Shown: positions 22,798 through 35,825, counted from the first letter of the stretch. The stretch: DNA of 64,000 nucleotides from Boswellia sacra (GCA_013180625.2 SNVD02012212.1:62001-126000); one strand, 5' to 3'. The notes: a model not told the origin generated them from the sequence alone. Made by a program: numbers and translations.

Positions 22798-24600
22798 GAG
22801 AAATCCTAATTTGAAACAAATATGGGTTCTAAAAAGTACCATAACTAACCCCCAAGGACCCAAGAACTTTTGGGTACCAAAAAGTTACTCCTTGAATGTT
22901 GAATTGTAGAGACAAAGGAGTGGCAAACACAAGTGGTACTTAGATAGTGGATGCTCAAGGCATATGACCGGAGATGCTTCCAAGTTCTCAAGATTAATCA
23001 TGAAGAAAGGAGGATATGTGACCTTCGGTGATAATGCCAAAGGAAGGGTAATCAAACATGGTGATATTGGTAACCCTTTTTCACCTGTTGTTAAAGATGT
23101 TTTGCTTGTTCATGGTTTGAAAAATGATTTGATTAGCATTAGTTAATTGTGTGATAAGGGATATTTTGTTACTTTTGAGCATAATAGATGTGTGATTAAG
23201 GATGTTAGTAACAATAAGACATTATTTGTTGGTAATAGATGTGGTAATATTTATACAATTGATATTGATGTTAATCATCATGTAGAAAATTGTTTCATTG
23301 TTAATCATGATGCTTGGTTATGGCATAGAAGGTTAGGTCATGCTAGCATGGACACAATTCAAAAATTTTTAAAAATGATTTAGTTGATGGTCTTTCAAAA
23401 TTAAAATTTGAAAAGGATAAGATTTGTGATGCTTGTCAATTTGGAAAACAAGTGAAAACTTCTTTTAAACAAAAGAAATTTATTTTAACAAATAAACCTA
23501 TGCAATTACTTCATTTAGATTTATTTGGACGATCAAGAACTCAAAGCCTTGGTGGAAAGTATTATTTTTTTGTTATTGTGGATGATTATTCAAGATTTAC
23601 TTGGGTGTTATTCTTGAAAACTAAAAATGAAGCCACACAAGCTTTTTCAAAATTTGCAAAAAGAGTTCAAAATCAAAAAGGGTATTTTATTGTGTCCATT
23701 AGGAGTGATCATGGTAGTGAAGTAGACAATGTTGCATTTGAAAATCTTTGTGATGAAAATGGTTTTGAATATAATTTTTTCGCACTTAGAACTCCACAAC
23801 AAAATGGTGTTGTTGAGAGGAAAAATAGGACTATCCAAGAAATGGCTAGAACCATGTTACTTGAAAATAATTTGCCAAAATATTTTTGGGCCGAAGTCGT
23901 TAATACCGCATGCTTTATAATTAATAGAGTCCATATTAGAGCTTTAATAAAGAAAACTCCTTATGAACTTTGGAAAGGAAGAAAACCCAACATTGGATTT
24001 TTTAAAGTTTTTGGATGTAAATGTTTTATTTTAAACATCAAGGATAACCTTGAAAAATTTGATGCAAAAGCCGATGTTGGAATTTTTGTTGGCTACTCAA
24101 CCATAGTAAAACAAATAGAGTTTTTAACAAAAAAAAAAACTCTTGCTATTGAAGAATCTATGCATATTAAACTTGATGAAATTAATGTGATTTCTTCAAA
24201 GAATTTAGATGATGTTATTGTTAAGGTAGAAAGGTAAATCAAGGAATCAAGGCTTGATAAAAAGAGCCAAGATGAATTACAACTTCAACAAGAAAAGCTT
24301 GAGGAAGTAAGTGACTCTTCCCAAGAATTACCAAAGGAATAGAGGTATGCAAAAACTCATCCTAAAGATCTCATTTTTGCCGAACCATCACAAGGTATGA
24401 GAACTAGATCCTCTTTTAGTAACTTTTGTAATCATTTTGCTCTTGTCTCTCAATTTGAACCAAAATCTTTTAAGAAGTCGAAAATGACGAAAGTTGGATT
24501 TTGGCTATGCAAGAAGAATTGAACCAATTTGAGAGAAATCAAATGTGGGAATTAGTTCATAGAACCATATATGACTAAACCCCTTAGTCAAGTTAGATTT
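22760..24600 (+). pseudogene. Broken Copia pol: protease, GAG-pre-integrase, integrase
   Basis: Several frames separated by stops and shifts. The order is: second zinc knuckle end (22770-22800); aspartic protease start with LDSGCSRHMTGD (about 22940-22975); GAG-pre-integrase WLWHRRLGHASM (about 23310-23350); integrase core (about 23500-24000) with the DDYSRFTWV, RSDHG and TPQQNGVVERKNRT blocks; and a C-terminal KVFGCKCF and GYS block. Stops are seen at 22906-22908, 23144-23146, 23381-23383 and 24235-24237. Only the beginning of the RT region is present near 24490-24560 (an LNQFERNQMWELV-like block). The RT catalytic motif and RNase H are gone. This copy cannot make a working polyprotein. Confidence 0.85.
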
Positions 24601-24865
24601 TGCATAATTAGACAATAATTAGGCATGTTGGATATGTCTAAATTTTTCTTTTTTATGATAATCTTTGAATGGTAGCATATGTTAAGGGAGAGAATATATT
24701 TAGGAGGAGTAGTTAATTTGATTACATTTTTTTATGATAACGAAAGGGGGAGAATAGTTAGATTGCTTATATTCATAACAAGTGTCATTTTTTTGTTTAT
24801 TCTTGATTTTATTTTCATTCTTGATTTTAGGTTATATTTTAAAGCAATCAATGGTTTCTCATCAT

Positions 24866-24880
24866 AAAAAAGGGGGAGAT
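24866..24880 (+). promoter_or_regulatory. Polypurine tract next to the Copia 3' LTR
   Basis: AAAAAAGGGGGAGAT directly precedes the 3' LTR. A second purine run, GAAAGGGGGAGAA, lies about 120 bases upstream near 24741-24754. Confidence 0.85.
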
Positions 24881-26714
24881 TGTTAGCCCTAAGGCTACAT
24901 GATAATTTTGATGATAACAATACACATTGATTTTGAGATTTACTAACATGTTTATTTATGTGCAAGAGTAAGATCATTAAAATAATTGTAAAATTAAGAA
25001 GAGGCTTATTAAAATAAAGTGTTGAAGCTAAGGAAAAGACTACATGTTAAAGGCACCAAAGTTTAAGAACAAGGTTTGATTCAAGGAATGTGACACATGA
25101 GAATGTTCAATTAATTGGTCATATATTTCTCTACAGAAGTCCAAATGATGTGATTCTTGAACCTTTGGAAAGCTTACTCATATATAACATTTCATATGTT
25201 TTAAAGAAATTTAAATTTCAAGTGTAAGGTTGTCCAAATCATCATGCAAATTGAAAGACAAATAGAAGCAGCTGACATGAGCACTGAATACTCTTTTAGA
25301 CATATCTTGAGCTAGAAAGATCAAAATAACTTGATTCTTATGGCGTTGGAAAGAGGACATAATGAGACACATTTCATATGTTTTGAAGAAATTCAAATTT
25401 CAAATGGAAGGCTGACATAATTGACATGCAATTTGGTGGATTGACATAGAGAAGAAAAATCAACTCATATGAGCACCGAATGATGTTTTATCCATATCTT
25501 GAGATAGAGATATCCAAATGCTTTGATTCTTAATGTTTTGGAAATATTATTGAAATATGAAGATCTTTTATGTTTTGAATAAATTCAAATTTCAAACGGA
25601 AGGCTAACAGAATTATTATTCAATTCTGTGGACTGACACAAGGAAGAAAAATCAAGTCATATGAACACTGAATGGTGTTTTAGCCATATCTTAAGCTACA
25701 GATATCCAAATGACTTGGTTCTTGATGCGTTAGAAAGCTTATTCAATTGTGCAGATCTTTTATTTTTGAAGACTTTCAATTTCAAATAAAACATTGACAA
25801 AAATGGTAGACAAATTACGGTTTTTATGGTGGGCAGAAAATTTGGAGTTAGTGTCTTCACTTGATTAAGTTCTTCCCATTTGCCTATAAAAGGAGCCCTT
25901 CTCCCATGCATTCAAGTAGTGCAAGAGAAGCATCTATCAAGCAAAAAACAAGATAAATATCAAGTCTAGAGAGTTTTATATTCTTTATCTACTCTTTGAA
26001 GAGTTGTACTTTTGTTGTAAAAATTTACTTTGTTCTTGTGTTGTGGTGAGAGTGAGATCTTCTTGTAAAGGATAAAAGTTATCCTTGAGAGAACTCTTTC
26101 CTTGTGAGTTTGTTCATCAAGAAGAACTCTTGGTGTGGTGTTATCAATCAAGAGTTGAAGGAAGTTGCCTTGGTGAGGTTGTTCATCAAGAAGAACTCTT
26201 GGTGTGGTGTTATCAAGGGTTGAAGGAAGTTGCCTTGGTGAGGTTGTTCATCAAGAAGAACTCTTGGTGTGGTGTTATCAAGGGTTGAAGGAAGTTGCCT
26301 TGGTGAGGTTGTTCATCAAGAAGAACTCTTGGTGTGGTGTTATCAAGGGTTGGAAGAAAAAGTCTTGGTGAGGTTGCTCATCAAGTAAGTTGTAAAGATT
26401 TCTACAACTTAGTGGAAAGCTTAGCTCATGGAGCTAAGAGCCTGTGGACGTAGGCAAGGTTTGCCGAATCACGTATATCGAGTTTGCACTCTTTCTATCC
26501 CTATACTCTTTACATTTACTTGTACTTGTGATTGTTCATTATTATTATTCTTTTTGATTACATATTTGATAACTTCTAATTTCATCTTCTTCACCTTCAT
26601 TCTCAAAGAAAGAGTAAACTAATTTTGATCTTTCAAGAAAAGTTTTCTAAATTCGTTTTTATAAATAAAAACCCAATTCACCCCCCCTCTTAGGTTGCCA
26701 TACCTGGGTCAACA
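24881..26714 (+). repeat. 3' LTR of the Copia element
   Basis: 1834 bp, same ends as 19241-21145 but ~70 bp shorter, largely because one ~63-bp minisatellite unit is missing. The right target-site copy GCACA follows at 26715-26719. Confidence 0.92.
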
Positions 26715-27859
26715 GCACATAGCATGATAACCACTCATAGCAATGAGAGAGAATGGTGGTGATGAATAGTAAACTGTGAATAATGAATCATGAGATCTGT
26801 GAATAGTAGATCATGAATAGTAATATTTGAACAATAGTCTAGAATAGTGTCGGTGAACAATGCCAATCTATAGTAGATAGTGAATTAAAAAGAAGAATTG
26901 GTTACTTTGTTACCCAGAAAAAGGGGATCCCCTTGTCCAAGTTATAAGTGGGCGTTTATAAGCCCTTTCAACACATGCCTTCAATATTAACCTTTCATTA
27001 AATATGAGGTGGCATTATTGCATGATACTACGTGTTTTTCTAGAAGGCCTCTAATTAACTCATACATTTTAGATCTAGAGTAATATGTGATTGTCAAATG
27101 TCACATGTCAATATCTACCCATTTACACTAGTCCCTCTAGTCATGAGTCTAAAGTATGAAGACTTTTAACTAGTAGAATATTTCTCCCATTCACACTAGT
27201 CACCCTAGTCATGAGTTTGAAGTAAAACTTATTACTAGTAGTGATTTGTCTTTCATTTTCAAGTCTTTGAATTGGAGAATTAATCTTCATCAATAGATAT
27301 GACTTTCTTATTGTCTATTGTACTTTTTAGCATAAGTCTTGTGCCTGTAGCTCGATATCTTTCAACCCAAAACTTAAAGCAAAAATGAATAACATCCCTC
27401 GAGATTTATTCATATTGATGAAACTATCATCCAAAGACTGACCACTTATGAAACCATCACTTGTGGGTTTATGATTTATTTTGTGCAAGAATCAGCCACT
27501 TCAGAAGACAAGGGCTTTGAAATGATAGAATTTGAGGAGCTGTGGATGCCATCCTTGATTATGCTTGGAGGATGTGGCTATGTAGTAGAACTGATTTATC
27601 TTATAGCCTATCTTTTGTGAATTCATCACTTATAGGTCTCAGGCTTTATGTTTTACCCTTTGTGAATTTGTCATTCATTGGTATTTTGCTATTTTTTAAT
27701 CACTTTATGTGATGAAATTTTGTCTCTAAGGAATCTTACTAATGAGGCTACAATTTTCAAAGCTTAAGGCCTTGCTGATGAGGCCATCTTTTTCAAAGCT
27801 TGAGGTCTTGTTAATAAGGCCATGTTTTTCAAAGCTTAAGGATATAATTAAACTTTCTA

Positions 27860-28078
27860 GCCTTAAAAGGCTTTGATGGAGTTGCACTTTCGAGCCGTAT
27901 GAGGCTTGGATGGAATTAAGGCCTTAAGAGGCTTTTGATAGAATTGAACCTCATAGCCTTAAGAGGCTTTGATGGAGTGGAACTTTCGAGCCTTATGAGG
28001 CTTTGATGGAATTGAACTTCTTAGCCTTAAAAGGCTTTTCATAAAATTGAACTTTCGAGCCTTAAGAGGCTTTGATTG
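27860..28078. repeat. ~42-bp tandem array in the large element
   Basis: Recurring segments of the type TAGCCTTAAGAGGCTTTGAT followed by GGAATTGAACTTTCGAG. Each unit contains the short inverted motif AGCCTTAAGAGGCT. About five to six diverged copies. Confidence 0.75.
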
Positions 28079-28084
28079 CTTAAA

Positions 28085-29290
28085 AGTAGCACTAGTTATC
28101 TCAGAGAACTCAAAGATGGGTCATGGAGGTAACTAATGAGAATAGAATGTACTCGAAAATGAGCACTAATATCGCTCAGAGAGCTTAAAGACAACTTTCA
28201 GAGGTAACTAATTAGGATAGATTATGCTAAAAAAATGAGCACCAATATCTCTCGGAGAGCTAAAAAATAACTCTTAGAGGTCACTAATGAGAATAGAGTG
28301 TGCTCGAAAATGAGCAACAATACCACTGGAAGAGCTCAAAGATAACTCTCAGAGATAGGGATGGCAAAACCTGAGGCCAACAGTCACCGGGCCTGGCCTC
28401 GACCTCCGATTTCTAAATCCAACCTTGAAAAATTCTTTGAATTTTTTTTCTAGGGTCAAAGTCGGGTTTTCCAATAACTCAGGATTAAAACCGAGTTGTA
28501 TAGTTTTTTAAATTCTGATGCTTTTTGTAAGGCTATATAAATTTTTGGTGTTAATTATTGATAGCAAAATAGGTTTTTGCCCAGTGGTAGCTGGTCGTGG
28601 TCTACTGTGCCCTTTTCAATATGCATGGGGGGAAGGGTTCGAACCACCTGCAAGTTTCTTTTTCATTTAATTTTTCAAACTTTGGCATGGGCTGGGCTTG
28701 GGCCTTGGGCTGTTAGGCTAAAAGGATAAGAAAATGGGCTTAAAATGAAGTAAGGGTATATAAGTAAGCATTGTAAAGTAGGGGATATGAAATTAATTCA
28801 AAATAATTTTAATTTCAATTTAACACCCCGGGTTCAATTCTCCCCAGCAAGGCAGAAAAATTGCTCCTGAGGCCGGGCCATTTTCTCCAATTTTTGGGGC
28901 AATTCCCCTGCCTCAAACATCCGGGTTTTGGGGTCCCCTGCCTCAGCTAGGTATTTTACCCCTTTCTACTCGGAGGTAACTAATAAGAATAGAGTATGCT
29001 TGAAAACGAGCAACAATTTTGCTCAAAGAGCTCAAAGATAACTTTCGGAGGTAACTAATAAGAATAGAGTGTGTGCGAGAATAAGCACCAATATCGCACA
29101 GAGAGCTCAAAGATAACTATCTGAGGTAAATAATGAGAATAGAATGTGCACAAAAATGAGCAACAATATTACTTGGAAAGCTCGAAGATAACTCTCGAAG
29201 GTAACTAATGAGAATAGAGTATGCTCGAAAATAATCATCAATATCGCTTGGAGAGTTCATAAGAGACTCTCGAAGGTAAGTAATGAGAGA
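28085..29290. repeat. ~75-bp tandem array, interrupted by a hAT-like element
   Basis: Copies contain AGAGCTCAAAGATAACT, AGGTAACTAATGAGAATAGA and GCTCGAAAATGAGCA in fixed order. At least eight diverged copies lie on the two sides of the insertion at 28356-28968. Confidence 0.8.
28356..28968. mobile_element. hAT-like non-autonomous element (MITE) inside the tandem array
   Basis: Starts TAGGGATGGCAAAACCTGAG; its end, read in reverse, starts TAGAAAGGGGTAAAATACCT and continues with GCTGAGGC. It is flanked by CTCAGAGA and CTCGGAGG, similar 8-bp sequences that match the tandem-array consensus, as expected for an aged hAT target duplication. No transposase frame is present. The terminal motif is close to that of 48681-49332. 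Confidence 0.65.
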
Positions 29291-29332
29291 ATTGTGCTCG
29301 AAAGTGAAAACTGTGTTTGCTTGGAAACAATG

Positions 29333-29788
29333 TGTAACGACCGGTCCCCTGCCCGGGCGCACTGCAGCACCGGGACCTTACGGTTATCCTCGATCGTACA
29401 ACAGTTATGTATTGTCTGTTGTGGGTCCCATAAGTCCCGCACGGCTTTGTCCTCTCAGAATTCAAAAGGTGGCCCCCATGTGGCACTTTGTTCCCGTAGG
29501 ATTCAAAAGGTGCCCGAATGGTACCAAGTTTGAACTTTGGGTGCCTTTGAGGTCCCGGGTTCAAATGAGGGAGACGCGTTTCTGGGATGCAAAGTGCCAC
29601 GTGAGGGCCACCTCTTGAATCCTACTAGAACAAAGTGCCACACAGGGGCCACCTCTTGAAATCCCAGAGGACAAAGCCGTGCGGGACCTGTGGGGCCCAC
29701 AACGGATAACACGTGACTATTGTGCGATCGATGATAACCGTAAGGTCCCGGTGCTGCAGTGCGCCCAGGCGGGGGACCGGTCATTACA
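29333..29788. mobile_element. Fold-back element, copy 1
   Basis: Long terminal inverted repeats: the left arm begins TGTAACGACCGGTCCCCTGC and the right arm ends with its complement (GGGGGACCGGTCATTACA). Arm similarity extends for more than 150 bases, including GCACTGCAGCACCGGGACCT. The centre carries a further inverted repeat built on AAAGGTGGCCCC/GGGGCCACCT and GGCACTTTG/CAAAGTGCCAC. The DNA is GC-rich unlike its surroundings and non-coding. Open frames across it are by-products of the palindrome. Confidence 0.8.
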
Positions 29789-29806
29789 ATAAAATGTGCG
29801 TTTTAT

Positions 29807-30203
29807 TGTAACGACCGGTCTCCCGCGCGGGCGTACTGCAGCACCGGGACCTTATGGTTGTCATCGATCGCACAACAGTCATGTATTATCCGCTGTGGGT
29901 CTCATAGGTCTCACACGGTTTTGTCCTCTGGTAATACCCTGTCTTGGAGAACGGGGGCTCGAAGCATACCCTCTTTTACCCTCAAGGGATTATTCCCAGA
30001 AGCGCGTCCCTCAGCTCTCGAACCCAAGACCTTAAAGGTCTTTGGCTTCGAGTCCCTGTTCCCCAAGACAGGGTAGTACCAGAGGACAAAGTCGTACGGG
30101 ACCTGTGGGGCTCACAGTAGACAATACATGACTGTTGTGCGATCGATGACAACCGTAAGGTCCCGGTGTTGCAATGCGCTTGGGCGGCGGACCGGTCGTT
30201 ACA
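29807..30203. mobile_element. Fold-back element, copy 2
   Basis: Same terminal arms as copy 1 (TGTAACGACCGGTCTCCCGC ... GGACCGGTCGTTACA) but a different centre. The centre is itself an inverted repeat beginning CCCTGTCTTGGAGAACGGGG and ending CCCCAAGACAGGG (about 29937-30075). The 18-base linker between the copies is also palindromic (ATAAAA TGTGCG TTTTAT). CAATG occurs at 29328-29332 and again at 30204-30208, bounding the whole pair. Confidence 0.78.
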
Positions 30204-30214
30204 CAATGCCTTGC

Positions 30215-30420
30215 CTTAACATTAGCGGTTGGGAGAGAGATCTTGCAGCCTCTACTACCTTGGCTGAGGAGAGGTCTCATAGTCTCGATCTCCATCGTGA
30301 GAGAGATCTTACTGCCTCTACTACCCTAGCCAAAGGGAGAGGTCTAACAATCTCAATCTCCATCATGAGAAAGATCTTATTGCCTCTACTACCCTAGTCA
30401 AGGGGAGAGGTCTTAAGGTC
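30215..30420. repeat. ~65-bp tandem array, three copies
   Basis: Copies share GAGAGATCTTACTGCCTCTA, CTACCCTAG and GAGAGGTCT segments followed by CTCAATCTCCATCATGA. Confidence 0.7.
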
Positions 30421-30654
30421 TTAATCTCCAAAATACCTCACAAGATATAGTAGGAGCTCAAATATAAGCACTAAGATCACTCGTAAATCTTATAAGTAGT
30501 TTCACAAAGATAACCTATGAGAACAATGGATGCTCAAACATAAACACTTAGACCACTTGAGACTACATAGAGAACTTATATGTAGTTCTTAGAGGTAAAT
30601 TGTGAAATAATGTGCTTTCAAAAGTGCTCGGAGGCATAAAAATGATGTACCTTA

Positions 30655-31060
30655 GAGGACTATGCTTCAAAGTTTAAACATAATCTAGCTTAAAGTCATG
30701 GCTTAGAGGTTTAAAGATAATCCACCTTGAAGGTTAATGCTTTAAAATTTAAAGATAATTTGCCTCAAGGTCATGGCCCAAAGGTTTAAAGATAATCCAC
30801 CTCAGAGGTTAATGCTTCAAAGTTTAAAGATAATTCGCCTCAAGGTCATGGCTCAGAGGTTTAAATATAATCCACTTCGGAGGTTAATGTTTTAAAGTTT
30901 AAAGGTAATTTGCCTCAAGGTCATAGCTCAGAGGTTTAAAGATAATCCACCTCAGAGGTTAATGCTTCAAAGTTTAAAGATAAGTCGCCTCAAGGTCATG
31001 GCTCATGGGTATAAATATGATAACCTCGGAGGTCATAGCTGAGAGGTCTAAAGATAATCC
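30655..31060. repeat. ~76-bp tandem array, about five copies
   Basis: Alternating half-units AGGTTTAAAGATAATCCACC and AAGTTTAAAGATAATTCGCC, with TCAGAGGTTAATGCTTC and TCAAGGTCATGGCTC between them. The two halves are themselves related (~38 bp). Confidence 0.78.
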
Positions 31061-31875
31061 ACCTTACAGGATAATAATTACTGGAAATAATTGATCTTGG
31101 AGAGCTATGAAGGTAATTCCATGACTGAACTTACTAGATATGGCTTGAAGTTATAAAAGTAATCTACCACCACGGAGGTTAAGGCTCGTGGAGTAACTTT
31201 TTAGCATGATCCAACCTTTCGATAAGGCCACGATGCCTACCAATAATTCTCTTTAGAAAGTAGTGAAATCGAGACTATGATAACACATGTCGATAATTCT
31301 TGACCTTCTAGCCATACAGATGGGGCTACTCCTGATCTAGAAACTCCAACAGAGTATAATTGGATAGCAAATATATAAATAATGGGATCATAGTGCATGT
31401 AAGTCCATGTCAAATCATAGTCAAATGAATGGTATAAATATATGCATAGAATTGTCACACATATGCACTTATGTTGTGGACTCTTACAGTTCTCAAATGG
31501 TAATAAAATATCCATATTTGTAGATATACCTAATAGCTAAATATGTAAAGAACTCTTGGAGCCCGACATGCAAGCATAAATGCATAGAAAATATGTGTGT
31601 ATTCTAATATGATAGAGAAAAGTTTTCTAAACCAGTCCTCACAAAGAACAAGATAAAATATAGAATTAACTTGCTTTAAAAAAGTAACTATAATTTTCAC
31701 AATACTCTAAATTTTTTAGCTATATAAGAAATTTTGATATCCATGTTAAGCAGATTATATGGCTTTTTATTTTCAGGTCTTTAGTGAACACCTAGCCAGG
31801 ATCGACTGAACAAGCAAGTTGTGACAGATTAGGAAAGATTACGACTTAAGAAGGCACTATAGCTCGGGAAAATAT

Positions 31876-34800
31876 TGTTTGGAATATTTATTATAAATCT
31901 TAAAATAACATAATCAAACAACAAGTTATAGAAAAAATAAAATATAAATTAAATTAACATAACAATAAAGTAAATCAATGTAATCAGTAAATAGATAAAG
32001 TAAGAAATAAGTGATTTGAGCACTTAGGAGGCATGTTAAAGGTATTGTACTAAAGCCAAAGAGTTCCCCCTTGTACGGGTAATATCAGTACTCAAAAGCT
32101 TCAAGATACAACCTAATGCTCACAGCCTATTTCCTTGATGAGCAAAATCACAGGAAGAAAATAACTTGTCTCCATATGTCACAGCTGCTCAAAAATATAA
32201 AAGATACTTGAATATATCATTGTTGTTAAAACCTTTGAGACTCATTTATATAGTAATCTCCTAGTTTAGGTAACTTACAAATTAAATCTCTTGTAACTCC
32301 GAAGCCATAATATTCTTAATAACTCTTAAGAAATAAGTGGTTTGTAACGTATATATTTTTATTATATTTGTAACTCATGAAATTAATCTCAAATTAACTT
32401 TTTATGAAGGATTGTTAGAGATAAAAGGTTTAAAAAAAATATTTATACTCATGAAAAGTTTAAAACTTAAAGCTTTATAAAATAAAAATATTTGGACAAA
32501 AATACTTATCAGAATAAAAAAATATATAAAGAGTAACCTTTTATTATGCAATGAGTGTGGGTATCTTTCAGGTTTGAACCTAACTACACATAGTATTGAT
32601 AGCATCCATTTGAGAAACCTAAGTGAACAAAGTCTTGAACTCTATTTCTTGACCAAGCTTCAAACTATCACACACATAATATCGACGAAGAAATGATTTT
32701 GACGATTTAGCGATTTAATAGCCATACGCTTAATCTTAATTCTCATGAGAGTTTTAGAGAACGGCTCAATTCTTACAGTCAAAACCCTTACGATGCTCTC
32801 ACTTATGTGACTCCTCAAAAGGTATATGTGACCTATACCTCAAAAGAGTATTTAGCCTTTGGACTCATTCAAAATAAATACCCTTCCTAACATCACATAT
32901 AAGAAACACTTTGCCATAGGATAAGCAGAATCATAACTTCTCTAAGATATGTCAATATAGTTGTGCTTAACAAGTCACACATTACATATTGTTCCTACCT
33001 GTTGGACCTCGTTAATAGGATCTCCAATCACAGAGGTTGGGTTACTTCCTTAGGTGACTCCCTTCAAACTTAAGCACATCTCTCTCGACAATTTAATCAA
33101 TTAATTAATTAATTAATTAACATGCTAAAAATCTTCATAACTGCATAAACTCTATCCTTGACTTTATCTTTGAGAACTTGTTTTATTTTTGTAATTGTTT
33201 CCACTAGCTCTCTTAAACCTAATAATATTAAATTTCTCACAAAAAGAATGTTAAAGAGTATAATAATATCAAAGACGCAATAAAGAAAATTCAAGTAGCA
33301 CCTAATCATCTTGTAACTAATAATATTTTCAAACTCATACACAAAATTAATATTCATCTAATAATTTATAATATCACTTTTTTTTCTCAAAATAACATAA
33401 AAATATTAACAAACATAAAATAAAGAAAACCCCCATATTAAGAAACATTTTAATGCACTAAAAATAACTCCACAAAGTAGTAATGCTTTAATTTGTTGAA
33501 TTTTTTTAAACTCATGGAAATAACAACTAAACTCAAATTATTATCATAATTATTGTACACAATTAATAACTACAAATTTCAAACCTCTTAAAAATTGAAA
33601 CACCCACATTAAAAAATTATTTATTATTTCTCTCATATTAATAAGATATTTATTACTACAACAAATATAATATATATCTCATATATAATAATAACTATTA
33701 CAATATTATAACATGTATATATAAGTTTTCAAACGTATTTGAAATGCTGCAATAACATATTAAAGTAATATATAAAATGTTCTTATAATCATAACCAATA
33801 ATTATACTCAAAATAATATTTTTCCATAAGTGAATATTTATTAAACCATAACAAAACTAATAAAAGCTCTTGATAATAAAAACACTAAATGTTACAACTC
33901 ATTCATATTCTTTGAAAATAAAAAGAAAATTTTAATAACCAATCACATACCTGGAACGTAATTGTAGTAACTTGCTATCATAAGTGTTACTTATAATGTT
34001 TATAGCTTATAACCACAATTTCAATAAAACCAAATAGATATGACAACTCTTCATACATGAAAACTACATATATATCACTAACACAAACATAATTGAGATA
34101 TTGAGATGATAAAAATTATTCCTAATCATATTAATATATTTCATAAGCTATATATCGAACTTAATTAACAAGTAAATAACTCATATTAGTATGACATACT
34201 TGTTTCAAAGCTTATAATAAGCAAACTATATAAGGACAAATCATATTAAAAAATGTTGTCTATGACACCAGAGTTTATTAAACATATTCATGTAAAAGTT
34301 ACTAGTTAAACTATACTTACTTTAATCTTAATCACAAATAAAAGACATTGATATGAATAAAATTTGGATAGCTGAAGTATAGAATAAAAGAATTTGCATA
34401 TTACTATATATTTACCTCCATGTCATTAACTTAATAAAGACATTTATTTACTTGTATTGTAAAATAAAGCAATAATTGAAAAGAAAGTTATACGTTGAAG
34501 CAACCAACTCTCTAATGCTAATAAGACTAGATAATAGTAGAAATAACATAAATAATTTTGTATTACATTAAATAAAAAAAAATTCTACTACCATCATATT
34601 GTCCTGAGGTTGATTAAAGAGATCCAATTTCGGTACTAAGTTGAGCCATCAACTCTGAATACATCTTTTGTTGTCAACATAATTTGAAAGCATTAAGCTC
34701 TCTCCAAGATCAAAATAAGATATTCTAAATAAACAAGATTATAACCAAGTTGGAATCTACATATCAAAGTATAATAATGATTACATATACAAATTTTAAT

Positions 34801-35825
34801 GTAACATGAATAAAGAAATAGAAAATTGGCAACACACTTTCACAACTTATGCAATCTTACATTTCTAATATTTATACATTCACACATTTGTAACTCATGC
34901 AAGTACAATGACTTAATCAATTTTATACTCTAGAACACAAAAAAATTTCACATAAATATATATTCACAATATAAGAAATAAAAATCAATCCACTAACCAT
35001 ATCATAGTTAAACTATACAAGTAATAGAATAATGAAAATATATCATAATAATCAAATCCTATAGACCTCTAAAAGAAAACATATCAACATAACAATATCA
35101 TTTGATAAACAAAATAAAACAAGCAGTCAATATACTCTAGAAATTAATCACGTTATACACCATCTAGTGATAAATTAAGTTTTTAAGGTAAACAATAAAA
35201 TATATAAGACATTCTTTGGCTTTAGATTGTTGGAAATAATTATTATAAATCTTAAATCGAACAACAACATGTTATATAAACAATAAAATATAAATTAAAC
35301 TAAATAACAATAATAAGTAAAAAGATAGAGTAAAAAATATATGGCTTGAGCACTTGAGAGGTATGTTAAATACATTGTCTTAAAGCCAAAGAGTCCCCCT
35401 TTGTGCGGGTAATATCAGTACTCAAAAGCTCTAATATACAATTTAATGCTCACAGCTTATCTCTTCGATAAGCACGATCACAGGAAGAAAATAACTTATC
35501 TCTCCATGTGTCATGGTTGTTTAAAAACATAAAAAAATACTCAAATATATTATTATTGTTAGAACATTTGAGACCTTTTTTAGTAATCTCTTACCTTAGA
35601 TAACTTACAAATTAAATCTCTTGTAACTCCTAAGTCAAAATGTTCTTAATAAAAACATGTACGTTACAAATAATAAATACTGTAACTCATATCTTTATTA
35701 TATTTATAACTCATGAAACTAATCTTAAATTAAATTTTATAATTTATAACATAAATATTTGTTTTAAATTTTTTACCCCTAATAAATATAAATATTTGTT
35801 TTAAATTTTTTACCCCTAATAAATA
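31876..35825. mobile_element. Candidate nested LTR-like element bounded by ~0.5-kb direct repeats
   Basis: 31876-~32420 and 35228-~35750 are similar in sequence and order. Landmarks are TGTTTGGAA/TGTTGGAAA, GCCAAAGAGT, CGGGTAATATCAGTACTCAA, TCACAGGAAGAAAATAACTT and ACTTACAAATTAAATCTCTT. AATAT precedes the left copy and recurs at the right edge. The 3-kb interior is very AT-rich with no coding domain. No standard primer site or purine tract was recognised, so the class is uncertain. Confidence 0.5.

Larger units (their letters stand above)
19241..26714 (+). mobile_element. SIRE-like Copia retrotransposon, RT and RNase H deleted
   Basis: Full-length element with long LTRs (19241-21145 and 24881-26714), both TGTTAGCCCT...GGGTCAACA, flanked by a perfect 5-bp duplication GCACA (19236-19240 and 26715-26719). 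The interior has an initiator-Met primer site, a 531-residue gag frame, a broken protease-integrase region and a strong polypurine tract. The sequence passes from the spacer after integrase straight to 3' non-coding DNA, so the RT and RNase H domains are absent. Long LTRs, a gag with a coiled-coil tail and repeated purine tracts are features of the Sirevirus (SIRE/Maximus) lineage. The element could only move using proteins from another copy. Confidence 0.92.
18932..27189 (-). repeat. Left (3') LTR of the large element, split by a Copia insertion
   Basis: 18932-19240 and 26720-27189 together match 38382-39195. Shared landmarks are ATATCCGCTAA, GTCGTTCTCTCGCTTTTATC, GGTAAGCTATGAGGAGTA-type and TATGAGGTGGCAT words in the same order. 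The break is exactly where the Copia element inserted, with GCACA on both sides. Confidence 0.75.

Noticed and set aside
29117..30397. Many overlapping open frames on both strands
   Set aside because: They mirror one another because the fold-back elements are GC-rich palindromes; no conserved motif or splice context is present.
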